A stretch of DNA of 6,707 nt from Desulfobacterales bacterium (GTDB lineage: Bacteria; Desulfobacterota; Desulfobacteria; Desulfobacterales; QNYZ01). Positions 1-6,427 of the stretch are shown here, piece after piece. The position numbers and the translations under genes are program-made. The DNA lies in assembly GCA_029938515.1 (NCBI GenBank), contig JAOZUU010000162.1:1-6707 (forward strand), given 5' to 3'. The first letter of the stretch is position 1, and each line of letters opens with the position of its first letter. The notes below the pieces were generated by a model, which saw only the letters and a program-made list of their open reading frames with translations, searched no databases and was not told the origin of the DNA.

Positions 1-30
1 GCCCTTGGGGCTGCCCTGTGCTTCTCGAAT

Positions 31-87
31 CGGGCGGTCGCTGTGGAACTCGCTAGCGCTCAAACAGCCACAGCTCCTTCTCGCCCG
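31..87. repeat. Nested inverted-repeat element in the upstream gap
   Basis: An outer arm CGGGCG (31-36) pairs with CGCCCG (82-87), and an inner arm GCTGTGG (40-46) pairs with CCACAGC (68-74). Between them lies the perfect palindrome CGCTAGCG (51-58). The whole can fold into a branched or interrupted hairpin of about 57 nt. Its composition differs from the coding sequence next to it, and the layout resembles dispersed REP/MITE-like intergenic elements of proteobacteria. I infer that it is a repeat element from this structure; a second copy is not present in the window. Confidence 0.45.
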
Positions 88-142
88 CTTCTGCGATGCT
101 CGGCGCGTCACAAAGGGGAAGGTCAAAACCACTGCGGTTGTC

Positions 143-188
143 AGCCCCCTTTGAGGGGGCTTCCTGAGGCCTCCCGCTATGCGGGAGG
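143..188 (+). promoter_or_regulatory. Two tandem hairpins in the leader of the AsmA-like gene
   Basis: Hairpin 1 has an 8-bp perfect stem, AGCCCCCT (143-150) with AGGGGGCT (154-161), and a 3-nt loop. Hairpin 2 has an 8-bp perfect stem, CCTCCCGC (170-177) with GCGGGAGG (181-188), and a 3-nt loop. A run of six T lies at 197-202, eight bases past the second stem, which is too far for a textbook intrinsic terminator. GGGGGC (155-160) could also pair with GCCTCC (169-174) with one G-U pair, which would break both hairpins. They may be the terminator of a gene left of the window, or a leader structure controlling the gene that starts at 222. Confidence 0.45.
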
Positions 189-205
189 AGAATCACTTTT
201 TTCGC

Positions 206-212
206 TAAGGAG
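206..212 (+). promoter_or_regulatory. Ribosome binding site of the AsmA-like gene
   Basis: TAAGGAG at 206-212 is a strong match to the anti-Shine-Dalgarno sequence. It lies nine bases before the ATG at 222 and supports that start. Confidence 0.8.
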
Positions 213-221
213 TATATTCAC

Positions 222-2972
222 ATGAAACGTTGGATAGTCCGAACGATCCTATTTATTGTGGCATTGGAGATCATCTATCTGGGCGTGGTGAATCTGGCGC
301 TAAATTTGCCCTGGACCCAGACACTGATCAATCAATCCAAGCCGGAAAAGTTCACCGTTCACTGGGACAGTGGTTGGACCCTGTATCCGTTCAGAATTCA
401 TGCCAAAGGCATTTCCGCAAACGGACAATCGGCACGTCAGCAATGGCAGGTCAACTTATCCGAAGCAAGTGCGTCGATCTCCTTGCTACGGCTCATCTTC
501 CGAACCGTCAGCCTGAGCAATATCGATGCAGTCGACGTCGAATATCATCAGCGACCGAGGCCACGGCCGGATAAGGACGATGCCGGTATACGCGCATATT
601 TTCCACCCATTCAGGGCCGGGAGCTGGAAACCCGGCCGGTACGGAAAGACGCGACAAAAAAAGCCACGACAAAGAAAGACAAAAAAAGCTGGGATATTCG
701 CATCGCCGATATTTACGCCAGCGGCAGCCACAAGGTCTGGTTCAATCAGATACAGGCATCGCTGAACGGCGAGTTGCGGACAGATCTGTCGATCCAGACA
801 CGTGGCGGACCGTTCTCGCTTAAAAATGGCGAAGTGGATGTGACCCTGGATTCACTGGTGCTGAACGGCAACCGGGAAGTTTCCCGCGAAGGGAGCATCA
901 AGGGGAAAGTTGAGCTGCTGCCCTTTGTGCCGAAAGAAAACAAGGGCATCAAGGTACTGGCTTTCCTGGACGTCGATGCCACCATCGACACTGAAGTCGA
1001 AAGCCTGGCGTTTCTGAACCTGTACCTGAATGCCCTTGAGGGCATGAAGGTTGATGGCGCCGGTAAACTTCATGGTCGTATCCATTTGAAACAGGGTAAG
1101 TCGCAGCCCGGCAGTGATCTGAAGGTGTCCGCGCGCAAACTCGGTCTGGACTTGTTCGACTACCGGGTAGAAGGCGAGGGCCGCATCAGCATAGATGTAC
1201 CAAAAGATAAACCCGAGACGCACATCGCCATCGAGTTCGACAGCCTGGATGCGTTCGATATCGACGGTAAGACGCTTTTGTTTTCAGGTGACGGGCTGGC
1301 AGTTAATGCAAGAGGTACGACCGCAATTATTCCTATGGGTGATCAAATTCCCAGCGCGAGCTACCTGGCAGTTTCAATCCCCTCTGTGAAGGTACCGGAC
1401 CTGACTCCCTATCAGCGCTTCCTGCCGGATAAGTGGGCCTTCAAGTTGCATGGTGGCGAGGGTGAGCTGCAGGCAAAGATAGAGCTGTCTACTTCGACGT
1501 TCAAGTCCAATCTCAAACTGACGTCTGAGGATGCGGATGTTGGCTTCAAGGATTACCGTTTTCAAACAAATCTCGACATGTTGCTGAATGTCGACAGCCC
1601 GTCGCTCGAATCGGGGAAGTTTGATATTTCAGGTACTTACTTCACATTGAATGATGCAAAGCTGTCTGATGAGGATGATGGCGCAGAGCCTTGGCATGCC
1701 TCGATCAATATTGAAAAAGGGGTCGTCAGGCTGAACCTGGACGAGGCCGAAAAGGGTGTTACCGGCGCAAAACACTTTAAGCAGGAACTAAAAGAAATGG
1801 ATTTCAAGTCATTGCTCGCCTCGGCAGATGAAGAGCTGAAAATCAGCGGCCGTATCTCAGATCTCGGATGGCTGAATCTGCTGCTGAAAAATCCTTACGA
1901 CCTGGCGATTGGTGGCAAAGGTGAAATCGCCGCGGATGTCGTCGTAACTTCCGGCTGGTTGGATGAGGGGACACATCTCACCATCAATCCCCAGGAGTTG
2001 ATTGTGGACGTACTGGACTATCAGGCCAAAGGGGGCGGCGGTGTCGAATTCAAGGTGACTAGGGGCGGCGAGTTTCCTGACATGACACTGGATGTGGCCC
2101 TCACCGATGCGCAGTTCAGCCGCAAAGGTGATAAACAGGCATTTATCGAAAATGTCGACATTAAACTGCAGGCCCTGGGCAAGGGCATGAAGCTGGACGG
2201 CACCGGTGGAGACATGGAGCTTCGCCTGCATATCCCTTCAGCCAAGATTCATGATATGTCCGTTTACAATCAGTATCTGCCTGAAAACTCCCCGTTGCAG
2301 GTGCTTAGCGGAGAGGCCAGTCTGGTCGCGGATATCCTGCTGAAGCCTGATGATGCGGATGGTTATGTGCGTCTTACCACAAACGGCTTGCGCAGTCGTA
2401 TTGATGATCAGGAAATTGAAGGTGAGCTGACGGCGGATATCAAGATGGTCGGTGGGGTGCCGAAAAACATGGATTTCGATATATCAGGCTCTTCGCTGCG
2501 GCTGGATGGCGTCAAGGTCGTCGGCGAGCAAAAGGAATTCAGAGATGAGGATTGGGCAGCCCGCTTCGACCTGACAAAAGCGAGAGCAGTGTGGAAGAAA
2601 CCCGTCCGTCTGGATCTTGAAGCCGAACTGGAAATGACCGACTCCATGCCCATCGTTTCCGTCATCGCAAACAAGCGAGGCAAGCACGGCTGGCTGGGCA
2701 AGGCCCTCACTATTGATGATGTCAGCGGTGAAGTCAGGCTGAAGATGGCGGACAACCAGATCGTCATCCCCTATGCCTTCGCCGACAGTGACAAGATCGA
2801 TGTCGGCGCCAAGGGTATTATCAGCAAGGAGTCACGCAACGGCGTATTGTACGTCCGCTTCCACAAGCTGCACGGTATCCTGAAAATCAAGGACGGCGAT
2901 CGCAACATCGATATATTGAATGCCAGGGAACAATTTGACCAGTATGACACCGATGCGGTATTATCGAAATAA
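222..2972 (+). CDS. AsmA-like envelope protein with a tandemly duplicated central module
   Basis: This 916-residue protein has one N-terminal hydrophobic segment (about residues 6-27) preceded by basic residues. The long rest is rich in beta-strand patterns such as VDGAGKLHGRIHL and IEGELTADIKM. That matches the AsmA/TamB/YhdP/YdbH superfamily: inner-membrane-anchored periplasmic proteins, of which the E. coli members are linked to phospholipid transport to the outer membrane. A Lys-rich patch (about 141-156) precedes the first beta-rich region. Residues about 259-510 and 545-800 are clearly two copies of one module: LAFLNLYL/LGWLNLLL, YQRFLP (397)/YNQYLP (682), VRL (502)/VRL (795). A C-terminal block of about 100 residues ends in a charged tail. 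No lipobox is present, so it is anchored by the helix. The start is fixed by the strong ribosome binding site. It appears to be transcribed alone. The superfamily call is by pattern only, and the transported lipid, if any, is unknown. Confidence 0.7.
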   Translation: MKRWIVRTILFIVALEIIYLGVVNLALNLPWTQTLINQSKPEKFTVHWDSGWTLYPFRIHAKGISANGQSARQQWQVNLSEASASISLLRLIFRTVSLSNIDAVDVEYHQRPRPRPDKDDAGIRAYFPPIQGRELETRPVRKDATKKATTKKDKKSWDIRIADIYASGSHKVWFNQIQASLNGELRTDLSIQTRGGPFSLKNGEVDVTLDSLVLNGNREVSREGSIKGKVELLPFVPKENKGIKVLAFLDVDATIDTEVESLAFLNLYLNALEGMKVDGAGKLHGRIHLKQGKSQPGSDLKVSARKLGLDLFDYRVEGEGRISIDVPKDKPETHIAIEFDSLDAFDIDGKTLLFSGDGLAVNARGTTAIIPMGDQIPSASYLAVSIPSVKVPDLTPYQRFLPDKWAFKLHGGEGELQAKIELSTSTFKSNLKLTSEDADVGFKDYRFQTNLDMLLNVDSPSLESGKFDISGTYFTLNDAKLSDEDDGAEPWHASINIEKGVVRLNLDEAEKGVTGAKHFKQELKEMDFKSLLASADEELKISGRISDLGWLNLLLKNPYDLAIGGKGEIAADVVVTSGWLDEGTHLTINPQELIVDVLDYQAKGGGGVEFKVTRGGEFPDMTLDVALTDAQFSRKGDKQAFIENVDIKLQALGKGMKLDGTGGDMELRLHIPSAKIHDMSVYNQYLPENSPLQVLSGEASLVADILLKPDDADGYVRLTTNGLRSRIDDQEIEGELTADIKMVGGVPKNMDFDISGSSLRLDGVKVVGEQKEFRDEDWAARFDLTKARAVWKKPVRLDLEAELEMTDSMPIVSVIANKRGKHGWLGKALTIDDVSGEVRLKMADNQIVIPYAFADSDKIDVGAKGIISKESRNGVLYVRFHKLHGILKIKDGDRNIDILNAREQFDQYDTDAVLSK

Positions 2973-3005
2973 GGCTACCCTGAAACTCTATGATTAGCCA
3001 CCCCA

Positions 3006-3031
3006 GTGAAACAAAAGACCATCGGTTTCAC
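3006..3031. repeat. Inverted repeat downstream of the AsmA-like gene
   Basis: GTGAAAC (3006-3012) and GTTTCAC (3025-3031) form a perfect 7-bp stem with a 12-nt loop, 34 bases after the stop codon. There is no T run behind it, so it is a weak terminator candidate at most. It could stabilise the 3' end of the mRNA. Confidence 0.4.
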
Positions 3032-3046
3032 AGGGCGGGCAGACCC

Positions 3047-3064
3047 ACACAGACTTACACAGAC
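3047..3064. repeat. Short direct repeat ACACAGAC x2
   Basis: ACACAGAC occurs at 3047-3054 and again at 3057-3064, giving a 10-bp period. It resembles the degenerate ACACAGATT-type intergenic tracts scattered in many bacterial genomes. Only two units are present here. Confidence 0.45.
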
Positions 3065-3167
3065 GATTCTTTTAAAAAAAAAGGTGGCGACGAGTGGAAA
3101 AACCCGCCAGTGTTTGACTGTGTTTGGTTTGCCGCGGTGACGTGTCAGGGCGAAGTTATGACGAAGT

Positions 3168-3179
3168 CTGAAGCTTCAG
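3168..3179. repeat. 12-bp perfect palindrome
   Basis: CTGAAGCTTCAG is its own reverse complement over all twelve bases. It directly overlaps the left arm of the compound inverted repeat that begins at 3176. It could be an operator half of a regulator acting on the DUF389 operon, or just part of an intergenic repeat element. Nothing else in the window tells these apart. Confidence 0.4.
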
Positions 3180-3238
3180 CGACTTGTCGGGTCGTAGCCC
3201 GAGGCGTAGCCTGAAGATGGGTCCGACGCTGATCTTTT
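3176..3238 (+). terminator. Compound inverted repeat with T-rich tail; possible terminator or REP-like element
   Basis: TCAGCG (3176-3181) pairs with CGCTGA (3227-3232), and TCGG (3187-3190) pairs with CCGA (3223-3226), with further wobble pairs inside. Two inner mini-hairpins also exist: TCGGG/CCCGA (3187-3191, 3198-3202) and AGGC/GCCT (3202-3205, 3209-3212). The internal sequence has an imperfect direct repeat, CGTAGCCCGA then CGTAGCCTGA. Behind the right arm comes TCTTTTATGTTTTTT, a T-rich tail. It may end transcription from the AsmA-like gene, but the interrupted stem makes this uncertain. Confidence 0.35.
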
Positions 3239-3262
3239 ATGTTTTTTGCTATGGATAATCAC

Positions 3263-5158
3263 ATGACAGAGTATGTTTCTTCGGCACTGTTTGTTTATAC
3301 TAAAGACACAGAGTATCTTTGCCCCCGGCTTATCGACAACGCTTGCGGTGCCGCCATCACTCCCGTTTCATATGATGCATTGACGCAAGATCCGCAAGGA
3401 GTGCTTGCGGGGGTCGCTCACGTCGTGATTTCAGGAGATTATGAGGTGATTAAGGCGATCCTGAGTTTAGCGATGCAATACGGCTTCAGCGTGGGGCTGG
3501 TACCGGGTAAGGACCAAAAGAGCCTGATCCGGTTTTATAATCTGCCTGGAGATACGGATGCAGCCATCGACCTTGCGTTGCAGGCAGATGCAGCGGCCAT
3601 GGATTTAATCCTGTGCAACGAAAAGATCCTATTGAGTAAGGCAACCATTGGCCGGATCCCGCTGCTGGATGGCCGGGGGAACATTTTCCATCTTAAAATA
3701 TTAATCGAAGCATTAAAAAATTTTTTCAAACTTGAACTGCATAAATTTAATTTTAAGATCGCTGGGAAAAAAGACATAAATACAGCCGCGAGCGGGTGCA
3801 TGATCATCCAGCATCACCAGAGAAGCCTTGCATCCAGGTTAATCTCAAGTGATAGCAGCCTTACCGATGGGATGATATCAACGATTGTTTCCGCACCGAT
3901 TTCAATTGTTGATTATTTAAAATTCCTGGCACAACTTTTCAGGACATCCGGTGACCGCAGACGATTGCCGGCCTCTATCGGATATATAAAAACGCCCCAA
4001 ATCGATATCGAATCCGAACCCGGACTGGATGTGTTCATCGATGGAGAGTGTGTCACGCAGACACCGCTTCACTGCGAGGCTTTACCCCAGGCGGTACGTA
4101 TTAACATTGGTGCGGAGTTGCGTGAAGCAAGCAAAAAGAGGCCGCCTGCCAAGGAAAATCTTAACATCCATCATCTTCCCAAAGGAAAGGAACTGATCAA
4201 AGCCCAAAAGAAAACACGCGTTCCTTTTTTCTCCTACGCTTCGGAAGAGCGCTTCCGTGAGCTGTTCACATCGTTGCGCAACGATGCCCGCATCGACATG
4301 ATCTACATAGTATTGATGGTTCTCAGCACCATGCTGGCAACCGTGGGGCTTTATCTGAACAGCGCTTCGGTGATCATCGGCGCCATGCTGCTCGCTCCCC
4401 TGATGGCCCCGATCGTTTCCCTGGCCATGGGTATATTGCGAAATGACCGGAAGATGCTTGAAAAATCGATGGGCAAAATTATTGCCGGCATTATTGTTGC
4501 CCTGCTGGCATCGGCCCTGATCGCCCTTTTGTTCCCCCATAAACCGGTAACTGCTGAAATGCAGGCCCGTCTGAATCCCACGTTGCTGGACCTTGCCGTT
4601 GCCATCATCTCGGGGATTGCCGGAGCGTATTCCAAATCGTACAAAGAGATTGCCCAGAGCCTGGCCGGGGTGGCGATTGCTGTTGCGCTGGTGCCGCCGC
4701 TGGCTGTTGCCGGCACCGGTATCGGGCGGATGGATTTTCATTTCTTTTCCCAGGCATTTTTGCTTTTTACGACCAATCTGGTTGGTATTGTGCTGGCTGC
4801 CAGTTTCACTTTCAGGATCCTGGGCTATTCACCCGCGATACGCGGTAAGCAAAGCATCAGGATCGTGCTGTTGCTTTCAGCCCTGGTTGCGATTCCACTG
4901 TACCTGTCCTACGATCGTATCGTCGAAAAAGCGGTTTACGAAAAAAACTGGCGCGAAGAACGGTTTTTAGTCAATGAAAAATATATCATCATTCAGAAAG
5001 CCAACTTCAGCCGACGCGGAAATAAGATGGTCATCGACATGGACATATTGACCCGGGAACGATTGACCCGGCATGACTTAAACAAGTTCAGAAGGAAAAT
5101 TCAAACCAATTTCTCCAAAGAGATAGTCATCCGAGCCAAAACCATTTATATTCCCTAA
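3263..5158 (+). CDS. Degenerate diacylglycerol-kinase-like domain fused to DUF389 (TIGR00341-type) membrane protein
   Basis: This protein has 631 residues from the ATG at 3263; in-frame ATGs at 3239 and 3251 would add 8 or 4. Residues about 1-282 match the diacylglycerol/sphingosine-kinase fold in order: VVISGDYE (54-61) sits where active enzymes have VVGGDGT, PGKDQK (81-86) replaces the PLGTGND loop, and the C-terminal half shows TDG (201-203) and VFIDGE (257-262). Both nucleotide-binding motifs are lost, so kinase activity is doubtful. A basic linker follows. The DUF389 domain begins near 345 with the hallmark stretches GAMLLAPLMAPI (373-384), GIAGAYS (451-457), VALVPPLAVAG (474-484) and TNLVGIVLAA (504-513). 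By eye there are seven membrane segments: 346-365, 369-391, 406-424, 442-456, 464-484, 496-518 and 532-550. A charged alpha/beta tail ends the protein (551-631). The function of DUF389 is not established as far as I know. I chose 3263 because only it has even a weak GGA (3253-3255) at proper spacing. It forms an operon with the next gene. Confidence 0.85.
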   Translation: MTEYVSSALFVYTKDTEYLCPRLIDNACGAAITPVSYDALTQDPQGVLAGVAHVVISGDYEVIKAILSLAMQYGFSVGLVPGKDQKSLIRFYNLPGDTDAAIDLALQADAAAMDLILCNEKILLSKATIGRIPLLDGRGNIFHLKILIEALKNFFKLELHKFNFKIAGKKDINTAASGCMIIQHHQRSLASRLISSDSSLTDGMISTIVSAPISIVDYLKFLAQLFRTSGDRRRLPASIGYIKTPQIDIESEPGLDVFIDGECVTQTPLHCEALPQAVRINIGAELREASKKRPPAKENLNIHHLPKGKELIKAQKKTRVPFFSYASEERFRELFTSLRNDARIDMIYIVLMVLSTMLATVGLYLNSASVIIGAMLLAPLMAPIVSLAMGILRNDRKMLEKSMGKIIAGIIVALLASALIALLFPHKPVTAEMQARLNPTLLDLAVAIISGIAGAYSKSYKEIAQSLAGVAIAVALVPPLAVAGTGIGRMDFHFFSQAFLLFTTNLVGIVLAASFTFRILGYSPAIRGKQSIRIVLLLSALVAIPLYLSYDRIVEKAVYEKNWREERFLVNEKYIIIQKANFSRRGNKMVIDMDILTRERLTRHDLNKFRRKIQTNFSKEIVIRAKTIYIP

Positions 5159-5163
5159 GGAGG
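5156..5163 (+). promoter_or_regulatory. Shine-Dalgarno overlapping the DUF389 stop codon
   Basis: TAAGGAGG at 5156-5163 is a perfect ribosome binding sequence, and its TAA is the stop codon of the upstream gene. This suggests that ribosomes ending on one gene help start the next. The gap to the ATG at 5184 is 20 bases of A/T-rich sequence, clearly longer than usual. An in-frame TAA at 5175 rules out an extended start except at ATT 5178 or ATA 5181. Confidence 0.7.
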
Positions 5164-5183
5164 CAATTAAAAAATAAATTATA

Positions 5184-6320
5184 ATGAAACGTTTAATCCA
5201 TCTTTCAATCCTGATTGCATTGATGCTTTTAATCAACGGATGTGATCGCAAGCCGGACATAGAACCCAGCGGAAAAAAGATAAAGGTCGGCATCATTGCA
5301 CCCTTCAGCGGGGCCGACCGCGCCAGGGGAGAGGAGGGCCTCAAAGGGATAAAAACCGCCATGCAACTGCTACCCTACCTTGATAATGGTGATGGCATTG
5401 AGCTGGTTCTGGAAGATGCCAGGGATGATCCCGCCCTGGCTGTCAGGTTGTTAAAAAAACTAGCCGAGGTGGATAAGGTGTCGGCGATCGTTACCTTTTC
5501 AAGCAGCGGCCCGGTTTTGGCGATGGCAGACGTTGCCGATACCTATAAAATACCGATTTTAGCCGCGTTTGCGACCCATCCGGATACGACCGGGCACAAC
5601 GATTATGTCAGTCAACTTTGCTTTGATGACATTTTTCAGGGAACGGTTGCGGCTCTGTTCGTCAGGGATGAATTGTTGATCGACAAGGTCGCTGTATTTA
5701 CCAACCCGGACAGTCATTACTCCAGCAACCTGGCTGCTCAGTTTGAACGCAAGTTCAAATCTATCGACGGTGAGGTTGTAGACACGATATTCATGACCGG
5801 GGCAAATGAAGATTTAGCCGATATCCTGGAGTCGTTACGTCATAAAAAACCAGAGCTTCTCTATCTTCCCATTGGGGCCGATGCCGTTATACGCATTATC
5901 AAGGCGGCTGCAAACCTGAACTGGAAACCTGAAATGATGGGAAGTGACGGGTTGACAGCGTCGGTAATCACAAAGCACAAGGAAGAATTAGGCTTATTGG
6001 ATGGCATGCTGGCCACGGATTTCTTTCATAATGACATGCCCCTGACCCGCTTCGGCAGGAAGGTGAGCGCTATTTATAAAGGCCAGGGTACCAGTTATGC
6101 TATTTTAGGTGTCGAGGGGTATGCCCTGTTGTTTCAGGCACTGAACCGATGCAGCGATCCCGCGGACAGGGAATGCATCAACAGCCAAATCCGTTCAACC
6201 ACCGATTTTACAGGCGTTGCGGGCAAAATTACGATCGGGCCGGACGGCAAAGCACAGCGCCCGCTAAGTGTTAACTCCATTCGAAAGGGAAAAGCGAAAT
6301 TTGTCGTCAAGGTTTACTGA
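5184..6320 (+). CDS. LivK/LivJ-type periplasmic ligand-binding lipoprotein (Peripla_BP_6)
   Basis: This 378-residue protein begins with a lipoprotein signal: K2 R3, a hydrophobic core (4-17), then I-N-G-C with the lipidated Cys at 20. Asp at 21 is the residue that keeps lipoproteins in the inner membrane in enterobacteria. The mature part is a type I periplasmic binding protein of the branched-chain amino acid family. KVGIIAPFSG opens lobe 1, and DARDDPALAVRLLKKL is the usual first-lobe helix motif. S106-S108 and the AFATHP stretch (128-133) lie where LivJ-type proteins hold the ligand's carboxylate and amino groups. CFDDIFQG marks the crossover to lobe 2, and GVAGKITIGPDG is the usual C-terminal strand-turn. 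C323 and C331 could form a disulphide. Length is normal for the family. It starts 25 bases after the DUF389 gene and no ABC permease or ATPase is in the window, so it may serve that membrane protein or act as a sensor. The ligand is not predictable. Confidence 0.9.
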   Translation: MKRLIHLSILIALMLLINGCDRKPDIEPSGKKIKVGIIAPFSGADRARGEEGLKGIKTAMQLLPYLDNGDGIELVLEDARDDPALAVRLLKKLAEVDKVSAIVTFSSSGPVLAMADVADTYKIPILAAFATHPDTTGHNDYVSQLCFDDIFQGTVAALFVRDELLIDKVAVFTNPDSHYSSNLAAQFERKFKSIDGEVVDTIFMTGANEDLADILESLRHKKPELLYLPIGADAVIRIIKAAANLNWKPEMMGSDGLTASVITKHKEELGLLDGMLATDFFHNDMPLTRFGRKVSAIYKGQGTSYAILGVEGYALLFQALNRCSDPADRECINSQIRSTTDFTGVAGKITIGPDGKAQRPLSVNSIRKGKAKFVVKVY

Positions 6321-6336
6321 TGGATCGAGAAGCAAA

Positions 6337-6364
6337 TTGACATTTTTCAAAGACCCCTTATAGA
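6337..6364 (+). promoter_or_regulatory. Candidate sigma-70 promoter for secA
   Basis: A perfect -35 box TTGACA (6337-6342) is followed after 16 bases by TATAGA (6359-6364), a four-of-six match to TATAAT. Transcription would begin near 6371-6373 and give a leader of about 55 nt before secA. A second -10-like TATACT lies at 6382-6387 but has no matching -35 box. Confidence 0.5.
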
Positions 6365-6412
6365 TATCACCAGGATTAAACTATACTATTTTTTGGCACG
6401 AGTTCAGATAAC

Positions 6413-6417
6413 AGGAG
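6413..6417 (+). promoter_or_regulatory. Ribosome binding site of secA
   Basis: AGGAG at 6413-6417 lies ten bases before the ATG at 6428. It fits the start expected from the SecA family. Confidence 0.75.
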
Positions 6418-6427
6418 TTTCCCTTAC

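Larger units (their letters stand above)
2973..3262. other. Repeat-rich intergenic region without a convincing gene
   Basis: About 290 bases separate the AsmA-like gene from the DUF389 gene. They contain an inverted repeat (3006-3031), an 8-bp direct repeat (3047-3064), a nine-A run (3074-3082), a 12-bp palindrome (3168-3179) and a compound inverted repeat (3176-3232). An open frame at 2990-3214 has no ribosome binding site and low-complexity, non-protein-like content, so I do not call it a gene. I see no clear sigma-70 promoter with both boxes. Confidence 0.6.

Noticed and set aside
43..225. 60-residue open frame on the + strand
   Set aside because: It runs through the nested inverted repeat and both hairpins, lacks a ribosome binding site, and overlaps the start of the AsmA-like gene. 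Its composition is not protein-like.
486..731. 81-residue open frame on the - strand
   Set aside because: It is antisense within the AsmA-like gene, with no ribosome binding site and no recognisable domain.
3047..3064. Possible CRISPR-like repeat from the ACACAGAC pair
   Set aside because: Only two 8-bp units with a 2-bp gap are present, and there are no spacers of regular length or cas genes.
2990..3214. 74-residue open frame in the gap after the AsmA-like gene
   Set aside because: It has no ribosome binding site and crosses repeats, a nine-A run and palindromes. It resembles no family I know.
4082..4741. 219-residue open frame on the - strand
   Set aside because: It lies antisense to the well-supported DUF389 membrane domain and is rich in Gln, His and Gly, typical of a shadow frame.
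5180..5185. Perfect TATAAT -10 box overlapping the start codon at 5184
   Set aside because: No -35 box stands 16-18 bases upstream (the place holds the AAGGAG ribosome site), and transcription would start inside the signal-peptide codons.
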